A stretch of 64,000 nt of DNA, from assembly GCF_017908035.1 (NCBI RefSeq), contig NZ_JAEQMU010000001.1, forward strand, positions 1 through 64,000, given 5' to 3'. Below, one piece after another: positions 54,701 to 61,881 of the stretch. The notes beneath the pieces were generated by a model. That model was not told where the DNA came from. It did not search any database and worked only from the letters and a program-made list of their open reading frames with translations. The position numbers and the translations under genes were made by a program. The DNA is from Sphingobacterium tabacisoli (GTDB lineage Bacteria; Bacteroidota; Bacteroidia; Sphingobacteriales; Sphingobacteriaceae). How positions within the stretch are numbered: position 1 is the stretch's first letter; the number at the start of each line of letters is the position of its first letter.

Positions 54701-54995
54701 AAATGCTAGATATAGTGATCAATATGTTTTCAAGAATGATTTTGTCCGATTGAGAAATGTTATGCTAGGGTATACTGTTCCATCTTCATTAAGTGATAGG
54801 TTGCATATCTCTTCTTTACGGATGTTTTTTAGAGGAGACAACTTATTGACATTTGGAAGTGCTAAAAAGAGAGGTACTGATCCGGAAAATTTTGGCTATG
54901 ACAGTAATTTGGGAACCTTGATGGGCGTAGTTGATGCTTCTTCGGGCGTACCTGCTTTGCGTAGTTACACTATAGGATTGAACGTGTCTTTCTAA
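51795..54995 (+). CDS. SusC/RagA-family TonB-dependent transporter (no STN; pair 4)
   Basis: The 1066-residue outer-membrane transporter begins with a signal peptide (about 1-22), then a carboxypeptidase-regulatory-like domain (about 24-97), the plug (about 105-230, with SPLYIVDGVPSDVDL and MKDAAATSLYGSRAANGVIMI) and the barrel ending TIGLNVSF. There is no STN domain and no adjacent sigma/FecR pair, so control differs from loci 1-3. The neighbouring GH127, GH43 and Hyp genes suggest an arabinose-rich glycan or glycopeptide as substrate. That assignment is inference. Confidence 0.94.
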   Translation: MIKWRQFLIINFLMVVSTILYGQNRELRGTVRSDDGKLISGATIRLKGTNMSSATNEEGRFELTVPLNNAVLVVSAVGFTTAEEAVSDKSTVIIVLNRTEKVIDEVYIQTAYGVTRKTAFTGSATVIDSKALENVNTSNVAQGLQGLSAGVQVVNSSGRPGAAPNITIRGIGSLGAETSPLYIVDGVPSDVDLNSFSPSDIESVTVMKDAAATSLYGSRAANGVIMITTKRGSRGQTRVNARGGWTINDFAVKFPQKVNPTKQWELAWEGLYNDAVDFQNKSDQEAREYASNRVPSVFWNTTPLELPDGTTRNFRSGWNMDYPIGLDGKLKPEAKRLWDFDLFDEAFDYRLKQDYGVDLSGAMGDNNQIYTSFSYLNDKGIHQADNFKRFNGRIALTSKVNNWLTMDNSMMYMNTIDKNGGFDARVFRTMPSEYSAYLWDYAAGGYSTSSFTGKPHLDEGITNGRAWWPRWSTLGALTEAKNDQRDNLQTVSSVNIRFFEGLSLKTTYSFQLINNSYSMWKSPERENQLLPSEGYVQRNAYRTYSHTVNNVLTFDKVFSGGHHMNVLAGQEVYSYTTSGAGATRHGLAVPYFQEITLAANDPTATSNFSKYGLASFFGKAEYDYDDRYFVSGSVRADGSSRWSPDYRWGKFFSLGGAWLVSKESFMENTQDWLQNLKLKASYGEVGNDRINSYYGYQALYSPYGYAGTAGVVLSKLKNEKIKWEANVQSNFGVDFTLFNKLSGSVEYFSRKSKDLLLGRPLAPSLGMENIIENIGDIRNRGWEFDLNYQAVKNANFSWRVSLNATTYKNQITSLPSKEEQFNLGIGIFKWREGGSRYDLFAPSFAGVNPDNGHNQWWKYEFDGKGNIIGQEKTETYDEVNVDKQRIHQGSVLPKVFGALENQFRYKGLDLSFMLYYSFGGKMYDYNFSESNVLRENFAVYDNLDRRWQNPGDQTDVAKIYTYETFNAFSNARYSDQYVFKNDFVRLRNVMLGYTVPSSLSDRLHISSLRMFFRGDNLLTFGSAKKRGTDPENFGYDSNLGTLMGVVDASSGVPALRSYTIGLNVSF

Positions 54996-55016
54996 ATCAA
55001 GTAAAAAACATAGAAT

Positions 55017-56474
55017 ATGAAAAATATTAGAGAAATAACAACACGCTTATTACTGGCCATTTTTGTTTTATCTAGTGTGAGTTGTGATAAATTTTTGACG
55101 GAGAATCCAACTTCTGATCTGACCGATCGCGAAGTGCTGGAAAGTGTAACAGGATTAGGGATTCTCTTAAAGGGTACTTATCGTATGATGAGGGATGGGA
55201 ATAATAACCCTCCTATATCAAGTCCCTCAGGAATAAAAATCTTATCAACTGTAACGGGGACCGATATGATGGTGAATCAAGAGCAAGTGGGAAATAATTG
55301 GAACTTTTATACTTATAATAATCAACGCTATGACCCAGCAGGTGCTGTGACGTCAGTAATATGGGGAACAGCTTATAAAGTGATTCTAAATACCAACATT
55401 ATTATCGGGAATATAGATCAGGCTGCAGGAGTACAGTCGGAGAAAGATGCTATTAAGGGACAAGCCTTGGCTCTACGTGCGCGCAATTATTTTAACTTGG
55501 TTCGTCTTTATCAGCACACTTACAGTGTTGCAAAAGGTAAGCTTGGGGTTCCTCTGCAGTTAAAAGAAGATTTAGAACCTAAAGAAAGGGCTACAGTCGA
55601 GGAAGTTTATAAGCGTATTTTACAGGATCTGGGCGATGCAGAGCATCTTCTTAAAAACTATGATAGATCCAATAATCGAAATTATTATAATATAGATGTT
55701 GTCAATTTTTTGTTAGCGCAGGTCTATTTGACAATGGAAAATTGGGAACAAGCAGAAAAATATGCTAGAGAGATAAGAACAACATATAGCCTCATGTCGA
55801 TGACCGAGTATGGAGCTGGTTTTTCCTCCTTGAATAAAGAATGGGTATTGGGGTATGAGCAAGGGGCACAAGACTATTGGTGGTACGATTCGCCTGCTTG
55901 TTGGTTTGACTTTGGTCAGAATAATGCACCTTGGCAGAGTGAGCAGATATTACCTTCAAATTATTTTGTTGAAGTTGTGATGAAAGATGATCCAAGACTG
56001 TTGGTTATTCCAAATCCGTTATATCCAACTAAGTATGCCGCTACAAAATTCCGTGAACTTAAGAGTCAGCCGCCTTATGGACATCTGTATGATTTGCGTG
56101 CAGCGGAAATGTATCTTGTCGAAGCTGAAGCTGCAGCAAGACAAGGGAAAGTGACAGAGGCTCTTCAGGTCCTTAATCTTGTGCAAAGTGAAAGAGATGC
56201 ATCCATCACTACCACTACAGCTCAGGAAATGCTCATTGAGGCAATTTTGCTCGAGAGACGTAAGGAAATGTGGGGAGAGGGGATAGAATGGTTTGATATG
56301 TTAAGACTTAAAACCGGGGTCGAAAAGACACTAGCACAAGGCCACTATCAAGAACTGAGTATACCAGCTTTGTCTAATAAATTAATTATGATGATTCCAG
56401 AGAAGGAGGTTGTAAATAACAGATTGTTGGTTCAGAATCCTCATCCTGGTCAAGAGCCTGTTTTTAAACCTTAA
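55017..56474 (+). CDS. SusD/RagB-family lipoprotein (pair 4)
   Basis: The 485-residue lipoprotein has a signal with L-S-S-V-S-C (Cys23) followed by DKFLTENPTSDL, the classical SusD start. Further signs are QALALRARNYFNLVRLYQ (about 150) and the C-terminal LLERRKEMWGEGIEWFDMLRL. It begins 21 nt after its susC. It binds the ligand for transporter pair 4. No terminator with a T-tract follows; a 460-bp gap separates it from pair 5. Confidence 0.92.
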   Translation: MKNIREITTRLLLAIFVLSSVSCDKFLTENPTSDLTDREVLESVTGLGILLKGTYRMMRDGNNNPPISSPSGIKILSTVTGTDMMVNQEQVGNNWNFYTYNNQRYDPAGAVTSVIWGTAYKVILNTNIIIGNIDQAAGVQSEKDAIKGQALALRARNYFNLVRLYQHTYSVAKGKLGVPLQLKEDLEPKERATVEEVYKRILQDLGDAEHLLKNYDRSNNRNYYNIDVVNFLLAQVYLTMENWEQAEKYAREIRTTYSLMSMTEYGAGFSSLNKEWVLGYEQGAQDYWWYDSPACWFDFGQNNAPWQSEQILPSNYFVEVVMKDDPRLLVIPNPLYPTKYAATKFRELKSQPPYGHLYDLRAAEMYLVEAEAAARQGKVTEALQVLNLVQSERDASITTTTAQEMLIEAILLERRKEMWGEGIEWFDMLRLKTGVEKTLAQGHYQELSIPALSNKLIMMIPEKEVVNNRLLVQNPHPGQEPVFKP

Positions 56475-56934
56475 GGTATAAAGAACGGATAATATGGGTT
56501 TATAATAGGTGATTTTTTTACCGACTTTTAAGAAAGGAATCCGCTGATAATCTCTCCGAATGGGGTTATCAGCGATCCTATCGATAGGGCTTATCTCAAA
56601 TCTGTTCCTCATTAAATATGCAATCCTATTCGAAATTCCCTCTAATGTATTAAATATACCGCTAGGTAAATCATAAGGCAAAAGACAAGATACCTAAAGG
56701 ATTATCTACACTAAATTTTGATTGTAAGCAATATCAATCGACAAAAAATGACTTAATAACATGTGAAGAAATATCTTTTTTTGATATTAAAATGTGAGTG
56801 CTTTTTGTTAAAATACGGTTCTGATTACCCAGCCAAATATCTTAGGTTTGTGTAATGAGGATGTTATTAAATCGAATTTTTCGCTGACTAATAGCATGTA
56901 ATGAACCTAAAAGATTGTAAACATAGTATATCAA
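56475..56934. other. Intergenic region with inverted repeats
   Basis: This 460-bp stretch separates the two susCD pairs. CGCTGATAA (56542-56550) pairs with TTATCAGCG (56566-56574), a 9-bp stem, and the 12-bp palindrome CCTATCGATAGG follows at 56577-56588. Together they may terminate the pair 4 transcript or bind a regulator. No coding region is credible here; the 99-codon minus-strand frame overlaps the end of susD and looks spurious. Confidence 0.5.
56843..56850 (+). promoter_or_regulatory. Possible -7 element (TAGGTTTG)
   Basis: TAGGTTTG fits TAnnTTTG exactly, 84 nt before the ATG at 56935. No clean TTG -33 element is found at normal spacing, so the call is tentative. It would allow pair 5 to be transcribed independently of pair 4. 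Confidence 0.35.
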
Positions 56935-59900
56935 ATGATGAAATTTTTGATTGGATGCTGTCTAGTGCTATTTAGTACATTAGGACATGCGCAACAGAGC
57001 AAAGCATTGCGTGGAGAAGTTTTAAGTAGTACCGGAGAACCTATTGCTGGAGCCTCTGTTAAATTAAAGCATTCTGGAAGTAGTACTTCTACCAATAATA
57101 AAGGAGAGTTTACATTGTCGTATAGTGCTCCAGAGGTCTTAGTGGTTTCCAGTGTCAACTATAAAGCAAAAGAAATCTCTATAAATTTACAGACCGACAT
57201 TCAAATTAGACTAGAAGAAGCTTCTAATATTGTAGATGAAGTCGTAGTCGTTGGTTATGGCACGCAAAAGAAAGTTACCTTAACAGGTTCTGTAACACAG
57301 ATCGGGGCGGATGAAATTACACAAAGTAAATCACCCAATATTGCTAACTCCCTGGCTGGTAGAATGCCTGGTCTAGTTGTCAATAACAGAAGTGGAGAGC
57401 CGGGGTCTGATGGTTCTTCTATTCTAGTTCGTGGATCAGGTACCACAGGAAACAAGGCGCCCTTAATCGTCATTGATGGGGTTGCAAATAGAGGTGGTTT
57501 TGAACGCTTGAACTCCAATGATATAGAAAGTATTACTGTATTAAAGGATGCTTCTGCTGCGATTTATGGTGCACAAGCGGCAAATGGTGTGATACTTGTT
57601 ACCACAAAAAGGGGACGTATAGGTAAGCCAACAATCGATTATGCCGGGTCATTTGGATTATCACAGCCTACTCGGGTCCCTCGTTTGGTAAATGCATATG
57701 AATATGCATTGTTTAGAAATGAAAAGGATATCAGACAGGGGCAAGGTAACGTAACCTATAGTCCTGAACAGATTGAAAAGTTTAGGGATGGATCGGATCC
57801 CATTAGCTATCCGAGTACAGATTGGTACAGTGAAGTGCTAAAGCCGTTGACCCCTCAAACTCAACATTCTCTCTCTGTCTCAGGTGGAGCTGATAACCTG
57901 AAATATTTTGTGTCTGGCGGTTACCTTTATCAAGATGCTTTTTTTAGAAAAAGTGCAACAAATTATAATCAATACAATTTAAGGTCTAACATTGACGCAC
58001 AAATAACGGATAATTTTAAGTTAAGTGTGGATCTTGTCGGTCGTAAGGAAGATCGTAATTATTCACCAACGGCGGTCGATAGAACACCTTCAGAGGGAAT
58101 CTTCTTATCTATGTTGGGGTCTTATCCTGGACTTGCGCCTTTTTATCCTAACGGACTTCCGATGGCTGGTATTGAAGGGCCAAATCCATTACAGCTGGCA
58201 CAGGGATATAATGGATATACCAAAAGAGGGACGAGTAGTTTGCAGACTATGATAAATGCAGAGTTAAAGCTACCATATATCACAGAAGGACTCTCGCTAC
58301 AAGGATTTGCAGCATTTGATTTTACGTTCAATAAAGAAAAAACTTTTACGAAGCCCTTTGATTTGTATCGATATAGTAGTGCTACAGATACCTATAATAA
58401 TGTAAGAGGATTGTTGTTGGCTGATCCAAGCATCTACCAACACGCTGGTGATAATTCTTTAAAGACTTATCACATACGTTTGAACTATGCTAGACAGTTT
58501 GGTCTTCATGATATTGGTGCTTTTGCAGCAGCAGAGCAAAGTGAGTACTATAACGAACGTATTTCTGCAAATAGAGATGGTTTAGTAAGTAGTCAGATCG
58601 ATCAGTTATTTGCCTTTTTCTATGACGTAACCCGTCAAGGAAACGGTAGTGTTGCGGATCAGAATTCGAGGCGTAATTTCTTCGGCCGGGTTAATTACGC
58701 CTATGCAGATAAGTATCTTGCAGAATTTGTATTTCGTCGTGATGGTTCGTTCAATTTTCCTCCGGGAAGACAATATGGTAATTTTCCAGGCTTATCTGTT
58801 GGATGGAGAATCGGAGAAGAACGCTTTATCAAGGATAATTTTTCGTTTGTAAATGAACTCAAACTAAGGGGCTCTATCAGTAGGTTGGGCAACGATCGGA
58901 TTAACCAATACCAATTTTTGACACGCTATACCGTAGCGGCAGATCATAATCGTTATTATTTGGGGGATGGAGAAAATCCGGGTTATGCACCGGGGTTAAT
59001 GCCAGGCGTAGCGCCCAATCCAAATGTCACATGGGAAGTCGAAGAAATGAAAAATGTCGCCCTGGAAGGATCTTTTTTTGGAGGTAAGTTAGACTTTAGC
59101 GCAGAATACTTTTGGGCAAAAAGAGATCACCTTCTTGCAAAGCGAAATGCATCAGTGCCTCATACAACCGGACTTATGTTGCCCGATGAAAATATAGGAA
59201 GAGTCGATAGAAAGGGAATCGAATTTACTTTAGGTACCAAGGGAAAAGTAAATAACTTTAATTATTTTGTTAATGGTAACATGACCCGTACATGGAGTAA
59301 GGTCGTCTTTATTGATGAGTCACCTAACGTTTTGGAATGGCAAAAAATACAAGGATACCAATTGGGGTCATGGTTGGTATACCGTACAGACGGTATATTT
59401 AGGACACAAGAAGAATTAGATAACACGGCAGTCAAACTTCCGGGAACGAAGGTGGGTGACATAAAATATAGAGATATAAATAATGACGGTGTAATCAATG
59501 CAAATGATCAAGAACGTATTTATGAATCTCCAACACCTTTGCTAGTTTATGGTTTGCGTATGGGGGGAAGTTACAAGAATTTTAGTTTTAGTATGTTGTG
59601 GCAAGGACAAGCTAAGGCTAAACAGATGATCTTGCCACAAGCGAATAATGGTGAATTTATTCCGCCGACGTGGTTGTATGAGGATCGCTGGACAGCGGAT
59701 AATCCAAATGCAAAATATCCAGGCGCTTTCGATAGAACTTATGATATAAATAATAGAGCATCCGATTTTTGGCTTCAGGATATGTCATTCTTTAAGCTGA
59801 AGAATGTAGAAGTAGGTTATACTTTTTCTGGAGAAAAATTGTCGAAGGTAGGGGTTAGTAATTTGAGATTGTACTTAAATGGTTTTAATATGTTCAGTTT

Positions 59901-60000
59901 TGATAAAGTAAAGCATTACGATCCAGAAACGGAATCGTATACAGGAGCCTACTATCCTCAAACCAGAATATACACATTAGGCGTGAATTTAACCCTTTAA
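56935..60000 (+). CDS. SusC/RagA-family TonB-dependent transporter (no STN; pair 5)
   Basis: The 1021-residue transporter has a signal peptide (about 1-20, LGHA-QQ), a carboxypeptidase-regulatory-like domain (about 23-95), a TonB-box-like VVVGYGTQKKVTLTGSV, a plug (about 105-225, with KAPLIVIDGVANRGGF and LKDASAAIYGAQAANGVILVT) and a barrel ending YTLGVNLTL. There is no STN domain. ATG 56935 and the next codon (ATG) are both possible starts. It is closest in type to carbohydrate-importing SusC proteins. With pair 4 it makes a tandem, maybe for two products of the same polymer. Confidence 0.94.
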   Translation: MMKFLIGCCLVLFSTLGHAQQSKALRGEVLSSTGEPIAGASVKLKHSGSSTSTNNKGEFTLSYSAPEVLVVSSVNYKAKEISINLQTDIQIRLEEASNIVDEVVVVGYGTQKKVTLTGSVTQIGADEITQSKSPNIANSLAGRMPGLVVNNRSGEPGSDGSSILVRGSGTTGNKAPLIVIDGVANRGGFERLNSNDIESITVLKDASAAIYGAQAANGVILVTTKRGRIGKPTIDYAGSFGLSQPTRVPRLVNAYEYALFRNEKDIRQGQGNVTYSPEQIEKFRDGSDPISYPSTDWYSEVLKPLTPQTQHSLSVSGGADNLKYFVSGGYLYQDAFFRKSATNYNQYNLRSNIDAQITDNFKLSVDLVGRKEDRNYSPTAVDRTPSEGIFLSMLGSYPGLAPFYPNGLPMAGIEGPNPLQLAQGYNGYTKRGTSSLQTMINAELKLPYITEGLSLQGFAAFDFTFNKEKTFTKPFDLYRYSSATDTYNNVRGLLLADPSIYQHAGDNSLKTYHIRLNYARQFGLHDIGAFAAAEQSEYYNERISANRDGLVSSQIDQLFAFFYDVTRQGNGSVADQNSRRNFFGRVNYAYADKYLAEFVFRRDGSFNFPPGRQYGNFPGLSVGWRIGEERFIKDNFSFVNELKLRGSISRLGNDRINQYQFLTRYTVAADHNRYYLGDGENPGYAPGLMPGVAPNPNVTWEVEEMKNVALEGSFFGGKLDFSAEYFWAKRDHLLAKRNASVPHTTGLMLPDENIGRVDRKGIEFTLGTKGKVNNFNYFVNGNMTRTWSKVVFIDESPNVLEWQKIQGYQLGSWLVYRTDGIFRTQEELDNTAVKLPGTKVGDIKYRDINNDGVINANDQERIYESPTPLLVYGLRMGGSYKNFSFSMLWQGQAKAKQMILPQANNGEFIPPTWLYEDRWTADNPNAKYPGAFDRTYDINNRASDFWLQDMSFFKLKNVEVGYTFSGEKLSKVGVSNLRLYLNGFNMFSFDKVKHYDPETESYTGAYYPQTRIYTLGVNLTL

Positions 60001-60041
60001 TGGACTAGGACTAATAGTTGTACACCAAATAAGAAATTATC

Positions 60042-61694
60042 ATGAACAAAATATTTTCAATATTGTTAATTACAGGATGTAGCTTTTTGCAGTTGTCCTG
60101 TGAAAAAGATTTTCTGGAGAAGAAGCCATTAGATTCTTATTCTGATGCCGATGTGTGGCAAGATTTAAATCTTGTAGAAGCATTTATAAATAGTCGTTAT
60201 ACACTGCTCCCTTTTCCTGAAGCACAAGGCGTACAAAAAGCATATTTTATGTCTGGGGCGAGTGATGAAGGTAATTCGAAACACTCCTATGGAAATGAAC
60301 GTGCATTAGAGTTAGGACAAATGGGACCCGATAATCCCGTATACAATTTTTGGGAATTGAATTATCAGGAAATCAGAAATTTGAATATCTTTTTCAGCCG
60401 GATCAATGACGTACCTTCTGTAGGAGAAGTTGCGATAGCTCAAAAGAATAGATTAATAGGGGAAGCTCATTTTTTGAGAGCTTATGCTTACTTTGACTTG
60501 ATAAGACATTATGGAGGAGTGCCTATTGTAGATAAAGTATATGATTTAAATGATGGCTCATTCGAAATTTCGCGAAATACTTTTGATGAAGGAATCGCGT
60601 TTATCCTTAAAGATATCGAAAAGGCTATAGAAATGCTTCCTACCAGTTATAAAGATAATACAAAGAGTATCGGAAGAGCAACTTCGACAGCGGCTTATGC
60701 TTTAAAGTCGCGCGCGCTTCTTTATGCCGCAAGTGCGCTTCATAATCCTTCTAACAATCGCGAAAAATGGACTGCATCGGCTTTAGCAAGTAAAGAAGCT
60801 ATTGATTTTGCGGAGAGTAACGGATATGGACTTTATCAAAACTTAGACTATAAAAAGGTTTTTACCGATAAAAGAAACATAGAGGTTTTGTTTGATTATA
60901 ACTTTAGTAATGTACCGGGAGGTGGAATGGATATTGTGTGTCAACCTAACAGTTATGGGGGATGGAGTGTATATACGCCATCACAGACTATGGTTGATGC
61001 ATTTGAATTGAAGAATGGAAAATTGCCAACGGATCCAACTTCAGGTTATGATGCACAAAACCCTTACATCAATCGCGATCCAAGATTTTACGCAAATATA
61101 TTGTATAATGGAGCAACTTTTAGAGGTACGACGGTTGAGACTTTTGACGGAGGAAAGGATTCGCAAAAAGGAGATCAAGGTTGGAATGCAACAGAAACGG
61201 GGTATAATTGGCGCAAGTATATGAGTGAAAGTATTCGATTTGGATCCGAAGGAAGTAATCAAAATTGGATTATTTTTAGATTGGCCGAGTTATATTTAAA
61301 TTATGCAGAGGCATTGGCAGAACTTGATCAAGACGGTCTAGCTAGAGAGTATGTCAATAAAACAAGAAATCGTGAAAGTGTGAAGATGCCTGCGATTACC
61401 GAATCTGGATCTGCTTTGAAAAGTAGAATCAGAGGCGAAAGGCAGGTGGAGCTTTGTTTTGAAAGCCATCGACTGTATGATGTCCGTAGATGGAAAATTG
61501 CTATGCAGACTGAAAATAAGCCTTTGATGGGAGTAAATATCACGAAGAATGGAGACGGTAGCTTTACTTATCAGCCCAAACTTGTTAGAAATAGAACTTT
61601 TATTGAAGCATATTATTTGTTCCCGATTGCAAGAACTGAGGTGAATAGGAATAGTTTACTTTTGAAGGATGTTAATGATCCTTATTATAATTAA
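60042..61694 (+). CDS. SusD/RagB-family lipoprotein (pair 5)
   Basis: The 550-residue lipoprotein has a signal with L-Q-L-S-C (Cys20) followed by EKDFLEKKPLDSYSDADVW. SusD signs are GEAHFLRAYAYFDLIRHYGGVP (about 143) and RGERQVELCFESHRLYDVRRWK near the end, the latter typical of carbohydrate-binding SusD proteins. It lies 41 nt after its susC and is followed by a strong terminator. The glycosidase gene downstream suggests a pentose-containing glycan as ligand. Confidence 0.93.
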   Translation: MNKIFSILLITGCSFLQLSCEKDFLEKKPLDSYSDADVWQDLNLVEAFINSRYTLLPFPEAQGVQKAYFMSGASDEGNSKHSYGNERALELGQMGPDNPVYNFWELNYQEIRNLNIFFSRINDVPSVGEVAIAQKNRLIGEAHFLRAYAYFDLIRHYGGVPIVDKVYDLNDGSFEISRNTFDEGIAFILKDIEKAIEMLPTSYKDNTKSIGRATSTAAYALKSRALLYAASALHNPSNNREKWTASALASKEAIDFAESNGYGLYQNLDYKKVFTDKRNIEVLFDYNFSNVPGGGMDIVCQPNSYGGWSVYTPSQTMVDAFELKNGKLPTDPTSGYDAQNPYINRDPRFYANILYNGATFRGTTVETFDGGKDSQKGDQGWNATETGYNWRKYMSESIRFGSEGSNQNWIIFRLAELYLNYAEALAELDQDGLAREYVNKTRNRESVKMPAITESGSALKSRIRGERQVELCFESHRLYDVRRWKIAMQTENKPLMGVNITKNGDGSFTYQPKLVRNRTFIEAYYLFPIARTEVNRNSLLLKDVNDPYYN

Positions 61695-61716
61695 GTAGAT
61701 AGGTGTTTTTAAGCAA

Positions 61717-61756
61717 TGAGGGGTGTATTTACTTGTAAATACACCCCTCATTTTTT
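61717..61756 (+). terminator. Strong intrinsic terminator after susD (pair 5)
   Basis: TGAGGGGTGTATTTA (61717-61731) and TAAATACACCCCTCA (61736-61750) form a perfect 15-bp stem with a CTTG tetraloop, followed by TTTTTTA. The next gene therefore has its own promoter in 61757-61881, a stretch that also contains the palindrome TTAACGTTAA (61793-61802). Confidence 0.92.
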
Positions 61757-61881
61757 ATCACTAAAATTCCGTTTTAGCGTTAAGTCTGTCAGTTAACGTT
61801 AATATTTGGTTGTTATTCGTTAAAATGTGTAGTGTGACTTTGAACGAGTAAAGGTATTTTGCAAATTGATATCAAGATTTT

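Noticed and set aside
56382..56681. 99-codon minus-strand frame between the two susCD pairs
   Set aside because: It overlaps the end of susD and the inverted repeats and has no protein-like features.
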